DNA from: Desulfatibacillum aliphaticivorans DSM 15576
GTDB taxonomy: Bacteria > Desulfobacterota > Desulfobacteria > Desulfobacterales > Desulfatibacillaceae
Direction: 5' to 3'
DNA: 64,000 nt
Assembly: GCF_000429905.1 (NCBI RefSeq)
Contig: NZ_AUCT01000017.1
Span: 62,001-126,000, forward strand
Shown one piece after another: positions 59,233 to 64,000 of this stretch. A program made the translations under genes and the position numbers. The notes under the pieces are model-generated. The model was not told the origin of the DNA, ran no database searches, and saw nothing but the letters and a program-made list of their open reading frames with translations. The stretch's first letter is position 1, and the number at the start of each line of letters is the position of its first letter.

Positions 59233-60675
59233 CTATTTTTCCAAACCCGATAACAAACTGTACCCTTTAAGTATGTCGAGCGCTCTTTTAATCTGATGAT
59301 CCTTCAATAGTTGGTCAACATCCAGATAGCCGAATATCTTGGTGGGATCTTGCTCCGGCCCCACAGGCTCCCCTGTCTTTACCTCTTCTTTCGGAGTTTC
59401 GGAAGGAATATCCAACTCCTGCTCCTGGTCATCTGCGGTTTCCTCCTGGCCTTGCTCCTCTTCGCCTGCGTCCGACTCAGCGTCCAGGTGGTTTTTAAGA
59501 TCCTTTTCCTTCAGATAGACGAATTCAGAATTTTCTTCATCGTCTTTGTCATCTTTCTTTTTCTTGTCAAACCCGGCCTTGACAATGATGTCCGGAACAA
59601 TGCCCTCGGCCTGGATGGAACGGCCGCTGGGAGTATAGTAACGGGCGATGGTCAGCTTCAAGGCGTATCCGTCGCGCAAAGGCTCGACAGTTTGGACGGA
59701 GCCTTTGCCAAAAGAGGTGGTTCCAAGCAGCACTGCTCTTCTGTGATCCTGCAGAGCTCCGGCCACAATCTCCGATGCGCTGGCCGAGCCTCCGTTGATC
59801 AAAACCACCATGGGGCATTTGACGTCCCTGCGGCTAGGGCTTGCATGGTACTCCTGGCTCGAGGTGGCGCGTCTGCCTTTATGAGAAACTATGACCCCTT
59901 TACTTAAAAATACGTCGGAAACGGAAATCGCCTGATGCAAGAGGCCGCCCGGATTGTTTCTGAGGTCCAGAATCAAACCGCTGAGTTCCTGTTCGTCCTG
60001 CCTGAGCCCTTCTATGGCTTCCAAAAGATCGGTCTCGGTGGATTCCGTGAAATTGGTTATGCGCACATATCCGAAATGGGGCGCCAAAGAGGTTTCATGG
60101 ACGCTTGCAACCTCAATGATATCCCTTAATATTTTGTAATCTTTGGCTTTTTTCATGCCCTTGCGGTAGATGGACAAGGTCACGTAGGTGCCTTTTTCCC
60201 CCCGCATTTTTTTGACGGCCTCGGTCAGCTTCATATCCAGCGTGGACTCTCCGTCCACCGCCACAATCACGTCGCCGGCCTGGATGCCGGCCCTGAAACC
60301 CGGAGTTCCCATGATGGGAGCTATTACGGTGACGTATCCGTCCTTCATGGAAATTTGAATTCCAATGCCGCCGAATTCCCCTTTGGTGCTTTCCTTAAGG
60401 TCCTTGTACGATTCAGGGGGCATGAATTCGCTATGAGGATCCAGCGTCTGCACCATTCCCTGGATGGCGCCGGAGATCAAGTCCTCGGTCTTGACTTCGT
60501 CCACGTAATTGTTCTCGATGATTTCAATCACCTGAGAAAAAAGTTTGAGGTTTTTGTATGCCTCCTCATCCGCTTGCGCCGTTTGGACCGAAAAGACGGC
60601 GGCGAGCAGGAGGGAACAAAATAGGGTGAAAAAGGCTGCATAACCTGTTTTGTGGAATCTTTTGGTAAAAGTCAT
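59233..60675 (-). CDS. ctpA: S41 C-terminal processing peptidase
   Basis: The product is 480 residues from the ATG at 60675 (AAAGGA upstream), overlapping the envC-like stop. It has a signal sequence, a PDZ domain (G-I-G-I-Q-I-S-M-K-D-G, R-A-G-I-Q-A-G-D-V-I) and the Ser-Lys dyad (N-G-G-S-A-S-A-S-E and S-F-G-K-G-S-V-Q). The C-terminal third has an acidic, Glu/Gln-rich linker. Such proteases tune peptidoglycan hydrolases in the periplasm, in keeping with its operon. Confidence 0.9.
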   Translation of the reverse strand: MTFTKRFHKTGYAAFFTLFCSLLLAAVFSVQTAQADEEAYKNLKLFSQVIEIIENNYVDEVKTEDLISGAIQGMVQTLDPHSEFMPPESYKDLKESTKGEFGGIGIQISMKDGYVTVIAPIMGTPGFRAGIQAGDVIVAVDGESTLDMKLTEAVKKMRGEKGTYVTLSIYRKGMKKAKDYKILRDIIEVASVHETSLAPHFGYVRITNFTESTETDLLEAIEGLRQDEQELSGLILDLRNNPGGLLHQAISVSDVFLSKGVIVSHKGRRATSSQEYHASPSRRDVKCPMVVLINGGSASASEIVAGALQDHRRAVLLGTTSFGKGSVQTVEPLRDGYALKLTIARYYTPSGRSIQAEGIVPDIIVKAGFDKKKKDDKDDEENSEFVYLKEKDLKNHLDAESDAGEEEQGQEETADDQEQELDIPSETPKEEVKTGEPVGPEQDPTKIFGYLDVDQLLKDHQIKRALDILKGYSLLSGLEK

Positions 60676-61832
60676 CAATTTTCCTTTCTCAACCACTCAG
60701 CGGGGTCAAGCGGCGTTGAATGATGTCTGATTTCAAAATATAAGCCCGGACCTGAAAAAGAGCCCGAGTCTCCAACGGTGCCTATTACCTCCCCGGTTTC
60801 CACTGTTTGCCCTTTTTCCTTAAAAAGGTCTTCAGCATGGGCGCAAACCGAAAAATAGGCTTCTCCGTGGTCAATAATTATCATGTTGCCATACCCTTTG
60901 AACCAACCTGAGTAGACGACCTTGCCGTCATGGATGGCGTGAAAGGGCTCCCCGATTTCCGAGGCGATATCCACGCCGCTTCGGAATTGGGTGGCCTTGA
61001 ACTGTGGATCTTTATGGGCGCCAAAGGCGGCCATGATTTTGCCTCCGGGAATCGGCAGGCCCATTTTTCCCTTGAGCGAAGCAAAGGAACTGGATGGCGC
61101 CTTGGATGATTTGGGAGGCGGCTTGACCGACGGTTTGATGCGGTTGATGGTCTTGCTCAACTCCTTGGCCGCCTGCTCCAGAGATCTTAGCGCAGCCTGG
61201 GCAAGGCCCTTTTCTTTGCTGACCCGGGCTAACAACTTCTTTTTTTCCGCCCTTTGACTTTTTAGCTCAGCAAGCTCCCGATCCAACTCCTTTTCCAGCC
61301 TGGCCTGCTCGTCCCGGTTGTTCTCCAGGCTGTCCGTCAAAGTCTTAAGCCGGTTTTTGTCCTGGTTCAGATCCTCCCAAACCTGGTTGTCAAAGGCGAT
61401 GATCCGTTTCAGGGCGTCCTGCCTGATCGACGCGTCAAAGACCGAGTTGGACCCCAGAATGACCGAAGCGGTTCCGGTCTGGGTCAGTTTATAATACTCA
61501 GCCAGCCGCCTTGCGGCGTAATCCTCTGCCTCTTTCACCCTTTGTGTTACCTGTTCCAGGTCGCTTTTGGCAAGGGCTATTTCTTCTCCGGTCTTTTGCA
61601 AATCCTTTTTTAATTGCGAAGCGCGCTTTTGCGCGCTTGCCACGGATTTATCCGCTTTTTCCAGTTCAGCAAGCATCTTACGATGCGTCACTTCCAGATT
61701 CTTGATTTTCTCCTGGGTTTCTCCAATCTGCTCCTGGATTTTTTCCTTCTTGCCGTCGCCGGCCCAAGCCGGCTGTTGCAGACTCGTCGCCGTCAGCGCC
61801 AGGCAGACTAAAACCAGAATTTTTTTTCCCAT
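60675..61832 (-). CDS. EnvC-like murein hydrolase activator with degenerate LytM domain
   Basis: The product is 385 residues with signal peptide (K-I-L-V-L-V-C-L-A-L, cut near W-A-G), about 180 residues of coiled coil and a C-terminal LytM/M23 domain. The zinc motif H-x3-D is R-S-G-V-D and the H-x-H motif is C-A-H, so catalysis is probably lost, as in E. coli EnvC, which activates amidases and is controlled by FtsEX. The start is uncertain (TTG at 61850 possible). It directly follows ftsX. Confidence 0.85.
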   Translation of the reverse strand: MGKKILVLVCLALTATSLQQPAWAGDGKKEKIQEQIGETQEKIKNLEVTHRKMLAELEKADKSVASAQKRASQLKKDLQKTGEEIALAKSDLEQVTQRVKEAEDYAARRLAEYYKLTQTGTASVILGSNSVFDASIRQDALKRIIAFDNQVWEDLNQDKNRLKTLTDSLENNRDEQARLEKELDRELAELKSQRAEKKKLLARVSKEKGLAQAALRSLEQAAKELSKTINRIKPSVKPPPKSSKAPSSSFASLKGKMGLPIPGGKIMAAFGAHKDPQFKATQFRSGVDIASEIGEPFHAIHDGKVVYSGWFKGYGNMIIIDHGEAYFSVCAHAEDLFKEKGQTVETGEVIGTVGDSGSFSGPGLYFEIRHHSTPLDPAEWLRKEN

Positions 61833-61846
61833 TGAAAAAGGCAAAA

Positions 61847-62731
61847 TCAATCCTTAGTAAATTGGGCGAAGGAAAGATGGCATCCGGCGGCGCCGACGCC
61901 TACGGACAGAAGCAGCCCCAATATGCAGTATTTTATGGGGATGAATTGAAACTCAAACCTGCCTAACAATTCCTGAGCGGGGGCGCCCGCAACAATAATG
62001 AAAAAGACCAAAGCCAATAGGCCCAAGGCGGCCAGCCCGCCAAGCAGGCCTTGAATCATGCCTTGTATGTAAAAAGACGCACGAATAAACCCGTTGGTTG
62101 CGCCTACCAGTTCCATGATTTTTATTTCATCCCGCCTGTTGTACAAGACCAGCCTGATGGTGTTGGCTGTGATGGACAAGGCCGCGACCATCAGCAAAAA
62201 GCCTATGGCTATGGCCGCCGCGCGGGACAGTTCTGCGACCATAGAGAATTTCTCCAGCCAGGCCTGGCCGAAATTTACTTCGTCCACGCCCGCAATTTTT
62301 TTGATTGTCGCGGCGGTCATCTTCACGCCTTGCCATCCTCCTTCTCCTGGGGAGGCGACAACCTCAAACGCGTCGGGCAGGGGGTTGTCCGAAAGATCGT
62401 CCAGCAGGCCCGCCTGATTGTCCATGGACGTGCGCAGCCTTTCAAGGGCCTGGTCTTTGCTGACGAACTCCGCGGATTTCACCCGGTTGGTTTTTTCAAT
62501 GGCCTGTTGAATGGGGCCCAACTCAGGCGCCGTCAATCCCGATTTGAGATAAACCATCATGCGCACATTGTCCTGCTGCGCGGTCATCAGCTGGGAGACG
62601 TTGATGAACACCAGGGCGAAAACCCCAGTAAGTAAAAAGATAAGCGTGATCGTGGAAATAGCCAGCCCATGGAGCACTTTGGCCCCCCTGATATCGTCTA
62701 ACGCCTGCTTGAAATAGTACATAGGCTGCAT
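61847..62731 (-). CDS. ftsX: Cell division ABC permease FtsX
   Basis: The product is 294 residues with four membrane helices and a large periplasmic loop after the first (M-V-Y-L-K-S-G-L-T-A-P-E, K-D-Q-A-L-E-R-L), the FtsX plan. With FtsE it signals across the membrane to the EnvC-like activator during septum splitting. It lies two bases after ftsE. Confidence 0.95.
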   Translation of the reverse strand: MQPMYYFKQALDDIRGAKVLHGLAISTITLIFLLTGVFALVFINVSQLMTAQQDNVRMMVYLKSGLTAPELGPIQQAIEKTNRVKSAEFVSKDQALERLRTSMDNQAGLLDDLSDNPLPDAFEVVASPGEGGWQGVKMTAATIKKIAGVDEVNFGQAWLEKFSMVAELSRAAAIAIGFLLMVAALSITANTIRLVLYNRRDEIKIMELVGATNGFIRASFYIQGMIQGLLGGLAALGLLALVFFIIVAGAPAQELLGRFEFQFIPIKYCILGLLLSVGVGAAGCHLSFAQFTKD

Positions 62732-62733
62732 GG

Positions 62734-63432
62734 TTATAACCCCAGATCCACTACGCGACCCTGCTTCAGGGTGACTATGCGGCGCCGCGTACTGTGCAGC
62801 AACGCCTCGTCATGGGTCGCCACCATCACAGTCGCCCCCCGGGCGTGAATGCCGAACAGCAGCTCCATAATGACTCTGGCGCTCTCTGCATCCAGGCTGC
62901 CGGTGGGTTCATCCGCCAGGACGATGTCCGGATCTCCGCAAATGGCCCGGGCCACCGCCACCCGTTGCTGCTCGCCGCCGGACAGGCTTTGGGGAAAGGC
63001 GCCCGCCTTGTGCTCCATATCCACGGTGCGGAGCAGGTAGCCGACTTTTCGCTTGATCTGCTTGGCGCTGGCGCCGGCCACTTCCATGACCAGGGCGATG
63101 TTGTCAAACACAGTGCGGGTGGGGATGAGCTTGTAATCCTGAAAGACCACGCCTATATTGCGCCTCAGGAAAGGCAGGCGTTTTTTGGGAAGCCGGGAGA
63201 GGTTCATGCCTTTGAGCAGAACCTGTCCCTCGGAAATCGTATCGGCCAGATATAAAAGTTTTAGCAAGGTGCTTTTTCCGGCCCCGCTGGGACCGGTAAG
63301 AAACAGAAACTCATTAGCCTCCACGTCCAGGCTCACGTCATCCAGGGCGAGTTGGGCGCCATACCGCTTGGTGACATGAAACATCCGAATGATGGCGTTT
63401 TTATTTTCCAGCTCCGGGTATTGGTTGTCCAT
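62734..63432 (-). CDS. ftsE: Cell division ATPase FtsE
   Basis: The product is 232 residues. Walker A G-P-S-G-A-G-K-S-T, signature L-S-G-G-E-Q-Q-R-V and Walker B I-V-L-A-D-E-P-T are complete. It has about 16 extra residues before the usual start (M-F-H-V-T-K-R-Y-G), so the true start may be at 63384. It is the first gene of the ftsE-ftsX-envC-ctpA-yibQ unit. Confidence 0.95.
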   Translation of the reverse strand: MDNQYPELENKNAIIRMFHVTKRYGAQLALDDVSLDVEANEFLFLTGPSGAGKSTLLKLLYLADTISEGQVLLKGMNLSRLPKKRLPFLRRNIGVVFQDYKLIPTRTVFDNIALVMEVAGASAKQIKRKVGYLLRTVDMEHKAGAFPQSLSGGEQQRVAVARAICGDPDIVLADEPTGSLDAESARVIMELLFGIHARGATVMVATHDEALLHSTRRRIVTLKQGRVVDLGL

Positions 63433-63574
63433 ACCTTATCAATGGTGGCCTTGCAATAATCAATACTGAGATTGTTCGGCCGGTTAGAATCATTCTGTGA
63501 TTGACCCGGAAAAAGGGTCTTGATATGTTCAATCCAAGGTCCGGGGAGTGCCCTAGTCGGTTTTTCCCGGGTCA

Positions 63575-63629
63575 GGACCCCCACTGAATTCCCGATTAGA
63601 AAGGGCTTCTTCCAGTTCGGTGGGGGTTC
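63575..63629. other. Inverted repeat in the ftsE-pyrE divergent gap
   Basis: GGACCCCCACTGAA pairs with TTCGGTGGGGGTTC, with 27 bases between. It could be an operator or part of a leader in either direction. A possible -10, TATAGT, for pyrE lies just after it at 63634-63639. Nothing else is seen in the 255-base gap. Confidence 0.4.
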
Positions 63630-63687
63630 AATTTATAGTATCTAATGCATTTAAAAGCAACCTTTTCTTTAAGAGGAAAACCCTTAA

Positions 63688-64000
63688 ATGAAACAAGAAC
63701 TTATTGATTTTCTTTGTAAAAAGTCCGTAAATTTTTCTGACGAGCCTTCTTTCAAACTGGTGTCCGGCCGGCTGAGCCGGTTTTACGTCAATTGCAAGCC
63801 CACCATTCTTCATCCCCGTGGAATGTACCTTGTGGGACATTTGGTCATGGAAGCCGTGAAAGAGGCCAAGTTGGACGGCATCGGAGGCCTGACTTTCGGA
63901 GCCGATCCCGTGGCCATGGCCGCCGCCTTCGCCTCGGAGCTTATGGGCTGCCCCATCAAGGCGTTTTCCATCCGCAAGGAACCCAAAGACCACGGCATTA
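63688..64000 (+). CDS. pyrE: Orotate phosphoribosyltransferase, 5' part
   Basis: Starts at the ATG at 63688 with AAGAGGAAAA upstream and is cut by the window edge after 104 residues. The sequence [17 protein letters not shown] and [13 protein letters not shown], then I-R-K-E-P-K-D-H-G, is the OPRT core that binds orotate and PRPP in pyrimidine synthesis. Confidence 0.9.

Overview
The window reads as the chromosome of a sulfate-reducing Desulfobacterota bacterium (Desulfatibacillum-like is my guess from protein style) carrying a large integrated contractile-tailed phage. The phage runs leftward from about 42.4 kb and continues past position 1. Host sequence begins at the tmRNA gene (42495-42849, minus strand) and continues to the right end. 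The host assignment is an inference from a Wood-Ljungdahl-type corrinoid methyltransferase, the Feo iron locus with its Cys-rich partner, a MucR/Ros-type regulator and the tmRNA tag ADDYNYAMAA.

Prophage, read right to left on the minus strand unless stated: a plus-strand regulator and cargo block (LexA-type repressor 38631-39254, then three unrecognised genes to 42134); a serine-recombinase block (DUF2924, large serine recombinase, ParB-like protein; 35541-38042); a sigma-70-family factor with a structured leader (34091-34880); a recombination and replication block (RecB/Cas4-like nuclease, Sak4-like ATPase, DUF669 ssDNA-binding-like protein, ERCC4 nuclease, RecD2-like helicase, primase-helicase) ending at an iteron array (24941-25260); two small regulatory or unknown genes; a small-terminase candidate; a plus-strand tyrosine-recombinase island (21357-22881); large terminase, portal, head morphogenesis, a fused DNA methyltransferase/prohead protease/scaffold, decoration protein, major capsid protein, connectors, sheath, tube, tail chaperone with a candidate -1 frameshift, tape measure, and baseplate hub and spike genes running off the left edge.

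The most unusual feature is a bipartite element present nine times in the prophage and not found by eye in the host part. On the minus strand it reads CCGAC(A/G), exactly 14 variable bases, then CCGGTAAGTAA or CCGGTATGTAA (one copy has CCCGGTAAGTAA). It usually sits just after one gene's stop and 27-167 bases before the next start, always in the transcription direction of the phage late and early genes. It is probably a phage promoter or operator. Candidate partners encoded here are the sigma factor, a CD3324/Mor-like regulator and LexA.

Host part: tmRNA; MucR-like regulator; small membrane protein and corrinoid methyltransferase; a small basic protein; feoA-feoB-Cys-rich protein; an acetyltransferase; CobO-type adenosyltransferase; a DUF362 ferredoxin protein; a response-regulator/degenerate histidine-kinase protein; a U32-like protein; a large lipoprotein; a DUF2804 protein; a GNAT protein; and a tight envelope operon ftsE-ftsX-envC-like-ctpA-yibQ-like, divergent from pyrE, which is cut by the window edge.
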